This document shows positions 21,613 through 30,043 of a DNA stretch of 64,000 nucleotides, piece after piece (position 1 is the stretch's first letter; the number at the start of each line of letters is the position of its first letter). Source of the DNA: Humibacillus sp. DSM 29435 (GTDB lineage: Bacteria > Actinomycetota > Actinomycetes > Actinomycetales > Dermatophilaceae); the NCBI RefSeq assembly GCF_001758225.1, contig NZ_MAST01000011.1, forward strand, positions 44,579 through 108,578. Direction: 5' to 3'. The notes under the pieces were generated by a model, which was not told the origin of the DNA, searched no databases, and was given only the letters and a program-made list of their open reading frames with translations. Position numbers and translations under genes: made by a program.

Positions 21613-22062
21613 ATGACCACCCGGTGCCTGACGGCCGCGACGACAGGTGTCGTGATCGCGCTGGCGGCCGGCTGTTCCTCCCCGTCGCTGCGCGCCGCCG
21701 AGGCGAGCACCGCGTACGAGCCGGTGCTGCGCGAGGTCGCCGACGCCGCGACGACGGCCACGAAGGCGCAGTGGGTCGAGTCGTCGGCCGGAGGTGTCCA
21801 GGCCGTCGGCGACGGTTGCACCTGGTTCTCGCGAACGCTCACCTCGCAGACCGACCTGTCCAACCCGCCCCAGTGGGGCCCCGTCGTCTCCGCCACCGAA
21901 GAGGCCCTGCGCAAGCACGGGTTCGCGTCGGCCACCTCCTCCGAGCTCAAGGGCGGCTACACCGGGGTCGAGTCCGGCGACGAGCGGGGCGCGCGGCTGA
22001 CCATCTCGGCCAAGGGCAGCACGACGCTGCGCATCACCGTGCCGGTCAGCGACGGGTGCTGA
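21613..22062 (+). CDS. Putative lipoprotein of unknown function
   Basis: The product has 149 residues from the ATG at 21613; a GTG at 21592 in the same frame is an alternative. The N-terminus (MTTRCLTAATTGVVIALAAG) is a lipoprotein signal with lipobox LAAGC. The mature part of about 125 residues has two further Cys residues (GDGCTWFSR and the C-terminal SDGC) that could form a disulfide. It starts about 30 bases after the DUF3152 gene on the same strand, so the two may be co-transcribed. No family recognised. Confidence 0.75.
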   Translation: MTTRCLTAATTGVVIALAAGCSSPSLRAAEASTAYEPVLREVADAATTATKAQWVESSAGGVQAVGDGCTWFSRTLTSQTDLSNPPQWGPVVSATEEALRKHGFASATSSELKGGYTGVESGDERGARLTISAKGSTTLRITVPVSDGC

Positions 22063-22107
22063 CCTCACCCTGAGCCCGCGGGTCTTCGGCGCCGGGCCCT
22101 CGCGCGC

Positions 22108-22380
22108 TCAGTCGGCCGGACCGACCGGCTCCCACGCCAGGTCGACCGACTCGCGCCCGTCAGCAGACGACCGCCGATGCACGCCGGTGACGGTGATCGA
22201 CCCTTCCCCGGGCACGACCACCGTCTGGCCCTGGGCCAGGTCGACGATCTGCTGGTGGTCGGGGCTGCGCAGCGACAGCCGAACGGTCAGCACGCCCTTC
22301 TTGACGCCCGCGCGCATGACCCCGACGCGAACCCTCCCGAAGTGTGGCTGGCTCCCCTGGCCGGCGGTGAGGTTCTCCAT
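22108..22380 (-). CDS. Small beta-rich protein coupled to the calpain-like gene
   Basis: The product has 90 residues starting MENLTAGQGSQPHFGRVRVG. It has no signal peptide or membrane segment, and the sequence alternates short hydrophobic strands (GVLTVRLSLRS, QTVVVPGEGSITVTGVHRR), suggesting a small beta barrel or sandwich. Its ATG overlaps the stop of the WXG-like/calpain gene by one base (TGATG), so the pair is translationally coupled. A chaperone or protective partner role is a hypothesis from position only. Confidence 0.7.
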   Translation of the reverse strand: MENLTAGQGSQPHFGRVRVGVMRAGVKKGVLTVRLSLRSPDHQQIVDLAQGQTVVVPGEGSITVTGVHRRSSADGRESVDLAWEPVGPAD

Positions 22381-23468
22381 CAGCCGTCCTTTCCCGACAC
22401 GCTGTAGGTGCTGTCGAAGTTTTCCTTGTACTGCTTCTCGGTGAGCCAGATGTCGCCCACCTTCTGGGTGTCGTCGTCCTTGAGATAGCCGCCGTCGGGC
22501 CCCCACGGGTTGACGAGGTGGATCATCCGCTGCCCGTCGTGCTCGGCCACCTGGTCGACCATGTAGGCGTGGTTCGGCACGATGCGGTGGTCATCGACCT
22601 CGTCCTCCCAGAACCAGAAGGCGTCGTCGTCCTCGGTGCCCACCGCCATCAGCCGGCCGTCCTTGAGGTTGCTCTCGATGTCGTCGAAGCTCGACTCACC
22701 GCCGCTGTGGGTCTCCCGGCCGGTGATGGCCGCGAACGCGTCGTCGGAGTTGCCGCCGTCGATGTCGCTGTACTCTCCGCCCCGCAACGAGGCCATCGCC
22801 TTCTCGTAGATCGAGGCGTAGTTGGGCTGACCGTCGGGATCGCGGGCTCCGTTCTCGATGACGGAGGCGTCGACCGTGACCTGCACGGCTTCTCCGTCGT
22901 CGTAGAGGGTCACGGTGTAGGTGCCGGCCGAGTCGTCGTAGGTCACGTGGTCGCGGATGAACTGCGGGTCGTCGCGGGCGATCGGACCGAGGGCGGCCAG
23001 CAGCCAGCAGTCGCCGATCTGGCCCTGCTCGATGTCGGTCATCTCGAGGTCGCCATCGGCCATCGAGATGGCGCCGATCTTCTCGTACGGGCCGAGGTCG
23101 CTGTCGCCGGTGGGGTTGACCGGGTTGCGGTCGCCGCCGTGGCCGGAGCCGTTCCCGGCACCGCTTCCCGGGTTGGCCTCGAACGGGGAGCCGCCGCCCT
23201 GGCTGGTCTCATGCTGAGCCCGGGCGTTGCGCCGCAGCGCGAGCGCCATGGAGTCGAAGGTGCTCAGACAGCCCGCCAGCCCGGCGTCGGCGTTCGGCCA
23301 CGAGCCGACGAAGGCGTCGAGGTCACCGCCTCCCCACTGGCCCCGCAGGTCTCGCACCGCCTGGCTTGCGTGGCTCCGCACAGCATCGAGCTCGCGCGAG
23401 TAGCCACTGATCCGCTCGGCGCTCGCCAGCAACGCCACGGGATCGGCGCCCTTGCGGTAGATGGCCAA
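22380..23468 (-). CDS. Calpain-type cysteine protease with a WXG100-like N-terminal domain
   Basis: The product has 362 residues from a TTG at 23468, chosen because GAGGGGAGGGG precedes it by 6 bases. Residues 1-90 are helical with Trp45-Gly46 at a helical turn (LRGQWGGGDL), resembling WXG100/LXG substrates of type VII (ESX) secretion. A Gly/Asn/Ser linker covers 91-125. Residues 125-362 match the calpain (peptidase C2) fold: QGQIGDCWLLAAL with Cys154, PNHAYMVDQV with His300 and VNPWG with Asn320, so the catalytic triad is intact. No signal peptide is visible. It is coupled to the small gene downstream. A secreted effector or toxin is a reasonable inference. Confidence 0.85.
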   Translation of the reverse strand: MAIYRKGADPVALLASAERISGYSRELDAVRSHASQAVRDLRGQWGGGDLDAFVGSWPNADAGLAGCLSTFDSMALALRRNARAQHETSQGGGSPFEANPGSGAGNGSGHGGDRNPVNPTGDSDLGPYEKIGAISMADGDLEMTDIEQGQIGDCWLLAALGPIARDDPQFIRDHVTYDDSAGTYTVTLYDDGEAVQVTVDASVIENGARDPDGQPNYASIYEKAMASLRGGEYSDIDGGNSDDAFAAITGRETHSGGESSFDDIESNLKDGRLMAVGTEDDDAFWFWEDEVDDHRIVPNHAYMVDQVAEHDGQRMIHLVNPWGPDGGYLKDDDTQKVGDIWLTEKQYKENFDSTYSVSGKDG

Positions 23469-23589
23469 GCCGAACCCCTCCCCTCGATGCCGGAACGGCC
23501 AGACTAGATGCGGCGTATCCCGATGGCCATGGGGAGCACTCCCCTGCCCCACCGGTTCGAGGTGTTTCCTCGCGGCGCGGTGCGGCCCC

Positions 23590-24807
23590 TTACCTCGAAC
23601 CCGCGCCCGACGTGACGTTCTCGAGCACCACCGCCAGGCCCTGCCCGACCCCGATGCAGATGGCGGCCACCCCCCACCGCCCGCCGCTGCGCTCGAGGCT
23701 GCGGGTGAGGGTGGCGATGACGCGCCCACCCGAGGCGCCGAGCGGGTGACCGATCGCGATGGCTCCCCCGTGCCGGTTGACGATGTCGGGGTCCACGGGC
23801 CACGCGCCGAGGCACGCCAGCGACTGGGCCGCGAAGGCCTCGTTGAGCTCGACGGCCGAGACATCACTCCACCGGATGCCGGCCCGCTCGAGAGCGCGGT
23901 TCGCCGCCTCGACCGGGGCGTAGCCGAAGTGCTGCGGGTCGAGGGCGCTGGCCCCCCTTCCGGCGATGCGTGCCAAGGGTTCCCGACCGATCCGATCACC
24001 CGCAGCTGCGCTGCCGAGCAGCACCGCAGACGCACCGTCGTTGAGGGGCGAGGCGTTCCCGGCTGTGACCGTGCCGCCGGACTCCGCCGCCCGGAAGACG
24101 GCCTTCAACCCGGCCAGCCGTTCGGGCGTGGTGTCGGGGCGGATCGACTCGTCGCGCGCGAGATCGACCCCCGGCACAGCGACCACAAGATCGTCGTAGA
24201 AGCCATCGGCCCAGGCCCGGTCGGCGAGCACGTGCGACCGGGCCGCGAAGGCGTCCTGGCTCTCACGGGTGATGCCGTGGCGCTCTCGCAGCTGTTCGGT
24301 CGCCTCACCGAGCGAGACGGTCCACTCCTGCGGCATCGCCGGGTTGACGAGGCGCCAACCGAGGGTCGTCGACACGAGCGTCAGGTCGACTGCAGGGTAG
24401 GGGCGCTCGGTCTTGGGCAGCACCCACGGGGCCCTCGACATCGACTCCACTCCGCCGGCCAGCACGACGTCGGCGTCTCCGGTCGCGATCTGTCGAGAGC
24501 CAACCATGACGGCGTCGAGGCTCGACCCGCAGAGCCGGTTCACCGTGCTGCCCGGCACCGAGGTCGGCAGCCCGGCCAGCAGGGTGGCCATCCGCGCGAC
24601 GTTGCGGTTCTCCTCACCGGCGCCGTTGGCGTTGCCGAACACGACCTCGTCGATACCGGCGCCCGCCTCTGCCGCGAGTCCCGGTGCCCGGGCGACGATG
24701 GCCCGCACCACGTGGGCGGCCAGGTCGTCGGGCCGCACCCCGGCGAGGGCGCCGCCGAACCGTCCGAAGGGTGTGCGGATGCCGTCGTAGACGAACGCTT
24801 CATGCAT
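23590..24807 (-). CDS. Acetyl-CoA C-acyltransferase (thiolase), PcaF-like
   Basis: It catalyses thiolytic cleavage or condensation of acyl-CoA. The 405-residue product carries the acylated Cys93 (STVNRLCGSSLDAV), the NEAFAAQ motif, GHPLGASGGR and the second Cys in CIGVGQG. The opening EAFVYDGIRTPFGRFGGALA resembles beta-ketoadipyl-CoA thiolases of aromatic catabolism, but no other pca genes are adjacent, so general fatty acid oxidation is equally possible. AGGAGA lies upstream of the ATG. It is preceded by the ggt terminator, so it has its own promoter. Confidence 0.93.
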   Translation of the reverse strand: MHEAFVYDGIRTPFGRFGGALAGVRPDDLAAHVVRAIVARAPGLAAEAGAGIDEVVFGNANGAGEENRNVARMATLLAGLPTSVPGSTVNRLCGSSLDAVMVGSRQIATGDADVVLAGGVESMSRAPWVLPKTERPYPAVDLTLVSTTLGWRLVNPAMPQEWTVSLGEATEQLRERHGITRESQDAFAARSHVLADRAWADGFYDDLVVAVPGVDLARDESIRPDTTPERLAGLKAVFRAAESGGTVTAGNASPLNDGASAVLLGSAAAGDRIGREPLARIAGRGASALDPQHFGYAPVEAANRALERAGIRWSDVSAVELNEAFAAQSLACLGAWPVDPDIVNRHGGAIAIGHPLGASGGRVIATLTRSLERSGGRWGVAAICIGVGQGLAVVLENVTSGAGSR

Positions 24808-24865
24808 GGGGTGTCTCCTGCCTCAGGGCCGGCCGGCGTGCGCTCCGAGCCTAGAACCGCACACA

Positions 24866-24909
24866 AGGATGCCGCTGGGCGGGCTCGATGGCCCGTCCAG
24901 CGGCATCCT
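24866..24909 (-). terminator. 19-bp stem-loop after ggt (GGATGCC family)
   Basis: AGGATGCCGCTGG (866-878) pairs with CCAGCGGCATCCT (897-909) and the pairing continues inward to a 6-base loop, giving 19 base pairs with one G-U. It lies 34 bases after the ggt stop and upstream of the thiolase start, so it probably terminates ggt. Confidence 0.8.
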
Positions 24910-24942
24910 GGTGCCTCGACTCGAGGACGGTGTCAGGCCCGG

Positions 24943-26841
24943 TCAGCGGAAGGGCCGCACCACCATCGCCGAACCGCCACCCCGACGGGTCGTCTCTGCA
25001 GCAGCCAGCAGCACCTTGCCGTAGCTGCGGATCGCCGTGACGGCCCCGATCTCGTTGGGGGTGCCGGCCGAGGCCAGCTGGTGCCCGAGAGCGGTCAGCC
25101 CCGCGCCGACCGCGGTACCGAGGATCTCGGGCTCGGCGCTCTCACTCGAGCCGTTGCGTGACGACAGCCGCGGCGCCGCGATCGCGTCGACCAGGGCCAG
25201 GTCGCGGTCGACATAGCCGAGGATGGTCTGGCTCACCGAGGTGATGATCGTCGAGCCACCGGGCGAACCCACCGCGAGGTAGGGCTTGCCGTTCTTCAGG
25301 ATGATCGTCGGGCTCATCGACGAGCGCGGTCGCTTGCCCGAGCCCGGGAGGTTCGGGTCGGGCACGCCGGGCGTCAACGGGGTGAAGTTGAAGTCGGTGA
25401 GCTCGTTGTTGAGCAGGAAGCCGTAGCCGGGAACCGTGATGCCCGACCCACCGGTCTGCTCGATGGTCAGGGTGTAGGAGGCGACGTTGCCCCACTTGTC
25501 GGCCGTCGTCAGGTGGGTGGTGGACTTGCCTTCGTAGGGCTCCCGCTGACCGACGCCCGTCGCGTCGCAACCGCCGTATGTGCCGTCAGGGGATCCGAAC
25601 GCGATCGGCCTGGCCTGAGTTGAGGTGGGGCTGAAGCCGCAGGCCCGCTGCTTGGCGAACTTCGGGTTGGTCAGCGCCTTGACCGGCACGCCCTCGACGT
25701 CGCCGACATAGCGGTTGCGGTCGGCGAACGCGGTGGCGGAGGCCTCCGAGAAGCGGTGCAGGTAGTCGACCTCGCTCAGCTTGCTGGTGGCGACCCCGGT
25801 CTTGTTCTCGTAGGCCTTCATCAGGTTGAGGATCTCGGCGATGGCGATGCCACCCGAGCTCGGCACCGGCATCCCGTAGACGTCGAGGCCCTTGTAGCTC
25901 GAGGCGATCGGCGCCCGGTTCGGGGCCGTGTACTTGCGCAGGTCGGCGCGGGTGACCTGACCGCCCATGACGGTGACGCCGGGAGCCGTGTGCGGCTTGC
26001 GGGCCTCGGCGACGATCGCGTTGCCGAGCCGGCCGTCGTAGACCGACGTGACACCCTGGTTCGCCAGCACCTGGTAAGCCCTCGAGAGGTCGGGGTTGCG
26101 GAACACGCTGCCGACCGCCGGCGCATCCCCGTTGCGCAGGAAGACACGTGCTGTCGCCGGGAACATCGAGAACCGCTCCGCGTTGGCCGTCGTCTGGTCG
26201 GCGAAGGTCTGGTCGACGACGAAGCCGGTGCGGGCCAGCTTCTCGGCGGGGGCGAGCACCTGCTTGAACGACATCTTCCCGTGCTGGCGCACCGCGTTGG
26301 CCCAGAGGGCCGGCGTGCCGGGCACCCCGATCGACAGGCCCGAGCTGACGACGGTTCCGAAGCTCATCGGGGTGCCGTCAGGGTTGGTGAAGGTCTTGTC
26401 GGTGAAGGTCTTCGGGGCCGTCTCTCGACCATCGATGGTCGAGACCTTCTTGGTCTTGGCGTCGTAGTAGACGAGGAAGCCACCGCCGCCGATGCCGGCG
26501 CTGTAGGGCTCGGTGACGCCGAGGGCCGCCGCGGTGGCGACCGCGGCATCGGCCGCGGTGCCTCCGTCACGCAGCACGTCGATGCCGACCTGGGAGGCAT
26601 CCCGGTCGACGGACGACACTGCGCCACCCCAACCGGTCATGACCGGTTCCTTGGGCATCTGCTGGGTTGCGCCACGGGCCGCGTCGGAGGCCACGACCGC
26701 GCCGGCCGCCGTGGGGCGGGCCTGAGCCGCCGGGTTGACCAGGGCCACCGGGAGGGCGACGGTGGCGACCCCCGCGGCCACTCGCAGGGCCAAGCCGGTG
26801 CGTCTGGGTCGTGCTGCTGGGAAAGTGCTGTGTCCGCTCAT
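24943..26841 (-). CDS. ggt: Gamma-glutamyltransferase
   Basis: It cleaves gamma-glutamyl amide bonds, for example in glutathione, in the exported compartment. The product has 632 residues from the ATG at 26841. A signal peptide (LALRVAAGVATVALPVALVN) is followed by the large subunit (GWGGAVSSVDRDASQVGIDV, YSAGIGGGGFLVYY) and the small subunit, which begins at the autoprocessing Thr in KSTTHLTTADKWGN. FLLNNELTDF, RPRSSMSPTI and VGSPGGSTII, which forms the oxyanion hole, are present. TACGGT lies 6 bases before the ATG, another possible leaderless start. Actinobacteria mostly use mycothiol, so the physiological substrate is open. Confidence 0.95.
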   Translation of the reverse strand: MSGHSTFPAARPRRTGLALRVAAGVATVALPVALVNPAAQARPTAAGAVVASDAARGATQQMPKEPVMTGWGGAVSSVDRDASQVGIDVLRDGGTAADAAVATAAALGVTEPYSAGIGGGGFLVYYDAKTKKVSTIDGRETAPKTFTDKTFTNPDGTPMSFGTVVSSGLSIGVPGTPALWANAVRQHGKMSFKQVLAPAEKLARTGFVVDQTFADQTTANAERFSMFPATARVFLRNGDAPAVGSVFRNPDLSRAYQVLANQGVTSVYDGRLGNAIVAEARKPHTAPGVTVMGGQVTRADLRKYTAPNRAPIASSYKGLDVYGMPVPSSGGIAIAEILNLMKAYENKTGVATSKLSEVDYLHRFSEASATAFADRNRYVGDVEGVPVKALTNPKFAKQRACGFSPTSTQARPIAFGSPDGTYGGCDATGVGQREPYEGKSTTHLTTADKWGNVASYTLTIEQTGGSGITVPGYGFLLNNELTDFNFTPLTPGVPDPNLPGSGKRPRSSMSPTIILKNGKPYLAVGSPGGSTIITSVSQTILGYVDRDLALVDAIAAPRLSSRNGSSESAEPEILGTAVGAGLTALGHQLASAGTPNEIGAVTAIRSYGKVLLAAAETTRRGGGSAMVVRPFR

Positions 26842-26990
26842 CCTCGGACCGTAGCGGTGCCTCGGCGCGGCTGCCACCCCAGAGACGACCCAAGTTCTCA
26901 CCCGGACTCCGCGGCCCACGAGACGCAATGGGGGAGGTTCGCCGGCATCTGGTGCCGAGGAACCTCCCCGAGTGCTGTGTGCTGTGTGCG

Positions 26991-27707
26991 TCAGACGGTC
27001 GCGTCCTCTTCGAGCAGGTTGCGGGTCTTGGTGAAGTCGAGCGGGATGCCGGGGCCCATCGTCGTGCTGACGGTGGCCTTCTCGATGTAGCGGCCCTTCG
27101 ACGACGACGGCTTGAGACGCAGGATCTCCTCGAGCGCGGCGGCGTAGTTCTCGACCAGCGACTTCTCGTCGAAGCTCACCTTGCCGATGATGAAGTGCAG
27201 GTTGGCGTGCTTGTCGACGCGGAACTCGATCTTGCCGCCCTTGATGTCGGTGACGGCCTTGGCGACGTCCATCGTGACGGTGCCGGTCTTGGGGTTCGGC
27301 ATCAGGCCACGCGGGCCGAGCACCTTGCCCAGCCGACCGACCTTGCCCATCATGTCGGGGGTGGCGACCACGGAGTCGAAGTCGAGCCAGCCGCCCTGCA
27401 CCTTCTCGAGCATGTCGTCAGACCCGACGAAGTCGGCCCCGGCCTCACGGGCCGCCTCGGCCTTGTCGCCGTTCGCGAACACGAGCACGCGGGCGGTCTT
27501 GCCCGTACCGTGCGGCAGGTTGACCGTGCCGCGCACGGCCTGGTCGGCCTTGCGGGGGTCGACGCCGAGGCGCATCGCGACCTCGACGGTCTCGTCGTAC
27601 TTGGCTCGGGCGACCTGCTTGGCGGTGCGCACTGCCTCGAGCGGCGTGTAGATCTTGCCGGGCGTGATGGCCTCGGCGGCGGCGCGGTAGTTCTTGCTGC
27701 GCTTCAT
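26991..27707 (-). CDS. rplA: 50S ribosomal protein L1
   Basis: L1 forms the mobile L1 stalk of the large subunit. The product has 238 residues, normal length, starting [14 protein letters not shown] at 27707 with AGGAGC upstream. [17 protein letters not shown] and GPGIPLDF are conserved signatures. It follows rplK with a 108-base gap that contains a GGATGCC-family hairpin. Confidence 0.98.
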   Translation of the reverse strand: MKRSKNYRAAAEAITPGKIYTPLEAVRTAKQVARAKYDETVEVAMRLGVDPRKADQAVRGTVNLPHGTGKTARVLVFANGDKAEAAREAGADFVGSDDMLEKVQGGWLDFDSVVATPDMMGKVGRLGKVLGPRGLMPNPKTGTVTMDVAKAVTDIKGGKIEFRVDKHANLHFIIGKVSFDEKSLVENYAAALEEILRLKPSSSKGRYIEKATVSTTMGPGIPLDFTKTRNLLEEDATV

Positions 27708-27776
27708 GTTCTGCTCCTGGTTCAGTTCTGCTGGTGGAGTCGTGGTGACGGACCAGCGCGGTCCTCCCACGGGGCC

Positions 27777-27803
27777 GAACGGCATCCACGTCGGATGCCG
27801 TTC
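27777..27803. repeat. 11-bp stem-loop between rplK and rplA (GGATGCC family)
   Basis: GAACGGCATCC (777-787) and GGATGCCGTTC (793-803) are perfect inverted copies around ACGTC. The rplK stop lies 13 bases away, in a position where L1 autoregulation could act, but the motif matches the genome-wide family rather than a known L1 site. Confidence 0.7.
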
Positions 27804-27815
27804 AGGCGGTGGTCG

Positions 27816-28250
27816 TCAGAGCGACGTTTCGATGCCCATCGAACGGGCGGTGCCGGCGATGATGCGGGCCGCCATCTCCTCGTCGTGGGCGTTGAGGTCT
27901 TCCATCTTCATCCGGGCGATCTCGAGCACCTGGTCGCGCGAGAGCTTGGCGACCTTGGTCTTGTGCGGCTCGCCGGAGCCCTTGGCGACGCCGGCTGCCT
28001 TCTTGATCAGCTCAGCCGCCGGGGGCGTCTTGGTGATGAAGGTGAACGAGCGGTCTTCGTAGACCGTGATCTCGACCGGGATGACGTTGCCACGCTGGCT
28101 CTCCGTCGCGGCGTTGTAGGCCTTGACGAACTCCATGATGTTGACGCCGTGCTGGCCGAGGGCCGGGCCGACGGGCGGCGCGGGCGTGGCGGCACCCGCC
28201 TGGATCTGCAGCTTGATGAAGCCGGAGACCTTCTTCTTCTTGGGAGGCAT
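27816..28250 (-). CDS. rplK: 50S ribosomal protein L11
   Basis: L11 binds the GTPase-associated centre of 23S rRNA. The 144-residue product starts [20 protein letters not shown] and carries [19 protein letters not shown], the N-terminal signature with the thiostrepton-region prolines, plus the C-terminal KSDL-like helix region. It lies in the secE-nusG-rplK-rplA operon. Confidence 0.98.
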   Translation of the reverse strand: MPPKKKKVSGFIKLQIQAGAATPAPPVGPALGQHGVNIMEFVKAYNAATESQRGNVIPVEITVYEDRSFTFITKTPPAAELIKKAAGVAKGSGEPHKTKVAKLSRDQVLEIARMKMEDLNAHDEEMAARIIAGTARSMGIETSL

Positions 28251-28322
28251 GCTTTTCTACTTTCCTTGGGTGTTGGGCCTACGCCTGAGGTGCTGGCTGG
28301 GCGATGACCCGGTTGCAGGGAC

Positions 28323-28340
28323 CGCCCGCTCGCGCGGGCG
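28323..28340 (-). terminator. Short GC-rich hairpin between nusG and rplK
   Basis: CGCCCGC (323-329) pairs with GCGGGCG (334-340) around TCGC, 9 bases after the nusG stop. It might act as a partial terminator or pause site before rplK. Confidence 0.4.
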
Positions 28341-28348
28341 AGATCCGG

Positions 28349-29332
28349 TCAGATCTTGGCGACCTGACCGAAAGACAGCTCGACCGGGGTCTCCCGGCCG
28401 AAGATCGAGACCAGAACCTTGAGCTTCTGGGTGTCGGGGCTGATCTCGGAGATGGTGGCCGGCAGGGTCTCGAAGGGCCCTTCCATGACGGTGACGGACT
28501 CGCCGACCTCGAAGTCGACGACCCGGATGTCCTTGGCCGACCCGCCGGAGCCGGAACCCGCTTCACCCTCGCCGGCCGGCAGGTCGAAGGTCGGAGCGAG
28601 CATCGTGAAGACCTCGTCGATCGACAGAGGCACTGGCTGGTGGGCGTTGCCGACGAACCCGGTCACGCCGGGCGTGTGGCGCACGGCGCCCCAGCTCTCG
28701 TCGGTGAGGTCCATGCGCACGAGGACGTACCCGGGCATCCGCACGCGCCGGACGTTCTTCTTCTGCCCGTTCTTGATCTCGGTGACCTCCTCCATGGGAA
28801 CCTCGATCTCGAAGATGAAGTCCTCCATGTTGAGCGTCTGGATGCGCGTCTCGAGGTTCGCCTTCACGCGGTTCTCGTAACCGGCGTAGGAGTGGATCAC
28901 GAACCAGTCGCCGAAGCGCGACCGCAGCTCGGCCTTGTAGTCGGCCACCGGGTCGCCGCTGCCGGTCGGCTCGGCGGCCTCGGCCAGCGCGTCACCGGCT
29001 GCCTCGTCGTCGGCTGCCTCGTCGTCAGCTGCCTCGTCGTCGGCTGCCTTGTCGTCGGCTGCCTCGTCGGCGGCGGCTTCATCAGCGGCGGCGTCCTCGT
29101 CAAGGGCGTCGATCTCGTCGCCGACTGCGACGACGTCATTGTCTTCGGTCTCGGGCATCACCGTGGTGTGCACCGCGTACGGGCTGTCGCTGGCGGGGTC
29201 AGTCTGCGTGAGGACCTCGGATGCCGCGGCGTCGATGGGCTCCACGTCGTCGGGAGTTCCCGGCACAACGCCCTCGGCGCTGTCGGGGGTCTCGGTGCGG
29301 TGGGCGTCGTTCGAGGCAAACTGCTCGGACAC
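28349..29332 (-). CDS. nusG: Transcription termination/antitermination protein NusG
   Basis: NusG binds the RNA polymerase clamp and links it to Rho or to the ribosome. The product has 327 residues, against about 180 in E. coli. Residues 1-145 are a very acidic, disordered extension with a repeated AADDE pattern (28990-29090). The NGN domain follows ([33 protein letters not shown]) and a C-terminal KOW domain ([20 protein letters not shown]). Long acidic N-termini are typical of actinobacterial NusG. It lies downstream of secE with hairpins in the gap at 29360-29417. Confidence 0.97.
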   Translation of the reverse strand: MSEQFASNDAHRTETPDSAEGVVPGTPDDVEPIDAAASEVLTQTDPASDSPYAVHTTVMPETEDNDVVAVGDEIDALDEDAAADEAAADEAADDKAADDEAADDEAADDEAAGDALAEAAEPTGSGDPVADYKAELRSRFGDWFVIHSYAGYENRVKANLETRIQTLNMEDFIFEIEVPMEEVTEIKNGQKKNVRRVRMPGYVLVRMDLTDESWGAVRHTPGVTGFVGNAHQPVPLSIDEVFTMLAPTFDLPAGEGEAGSGSGGSAKDIRVVDFEVGESVTVMEGPFETLPATISEISPDTQKLKVLVSIFGRETPVELSFGQVAKI

Positions 29333-29429
29333 GCGTTGACCTACTTCCTTGCTGGTGGACCGGCCCGGGGCCGGCTGGTTGCTGATGCGGCCTGACGACC
29401 GGGACGGTCGAGTCAGGTCAGCGCGAAAC

Positions 29430-29699
29430 TCAGATGACGGTGCCCGTGAACGCCCAGGAGATGAGCTTGCTGAAGCCGAGGTCGAAGCCCGACACCATGG
29501 CCATCATGACCATCACGAAGACGACGACGACGGTCGTGTAACGCACCAGCTCGGGCCCCGTGGGGCGAACGACCTTGCGCATCTCGTCGAGGATCTGGCG
29601 CACGAACAGGCTGAGGGCACCGAAGAGCCGTGACACGACGTTGCCGTCGCGGGACTTGTCGGCCCGCCCGGACTCGCGCTTGGCGCTCGTCTCCGTCAC
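29430..29699 (-). CDS. secE: Preprotein translocase subunit SecE
   Basis: SecE clamps the SecY channel. The product has 89 residues: a charged N-terminal part, an amphipathic helix ([20 protein letters not shown]) containing the conserved [12 protein letters not shown], and one membrane helix ([20 protein letters not shown]). The order tRNA-Trp, secE, nusG is conserved in Actinobacteria. Confidence 0.96.
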   Translation of the reverse strand: MTETSAKRESGRADKSRDGNVVSRLFGALSLFVRQILDEMRKVVRPTGPELVRYTTVVVVFVMVMMAMVSGFDLGFSKLISWAFTGTVI

Positions 29700-29799
29700 G
29701 ATTCCTACTTTCTACCTGGGTGCCCGGCCCCGGAGAGCCCACCTGCTCTGGCAGGTCGCCAACCGTAGGCCCGCGCGCACGAGAACCACATCTGTTGCG

Positions 29800-29872
29800 C
29801 AGGGCAAGAGGGACTCGAACCCACAACCGCTGGTTTTGGAGACCAGTGCTCTACCAATTGAGCTATTGCCCT
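29800..29872 (-). tRNA. tRNA-Trp (anticodon CCA)
   Basis: On the minus strand the gene starts AGGGCAATAGCTC and the acceptor ends TTGCCCT, a perfect 7-bp stem. The anticodon arm CTGGTCTCCAAAACCAG has loop CTCCAAA and anticodon CCA. The T arm is GTGGG-TTCGAGT-CCCTC with one mismatch. CCA is not encoded. It lies directly upstream of secE. Confidence 0.95.
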
Positions 29873-30043
29873 TCACCGTCGGCCACGAGGTGGCCCCGGC
29901 TGGACGGCATGCGTCAGCATGGCCAGCGAAGCCGTCCGAGCGTCGATCATACGGGACGGCGCTGACCAATGGCGAACCCGAGCTGCTCACCCGCATCCGG
30001 ACCCGTTCCGGCCCGACGTCGGCGACAGTGGCAGGATCGGGGG

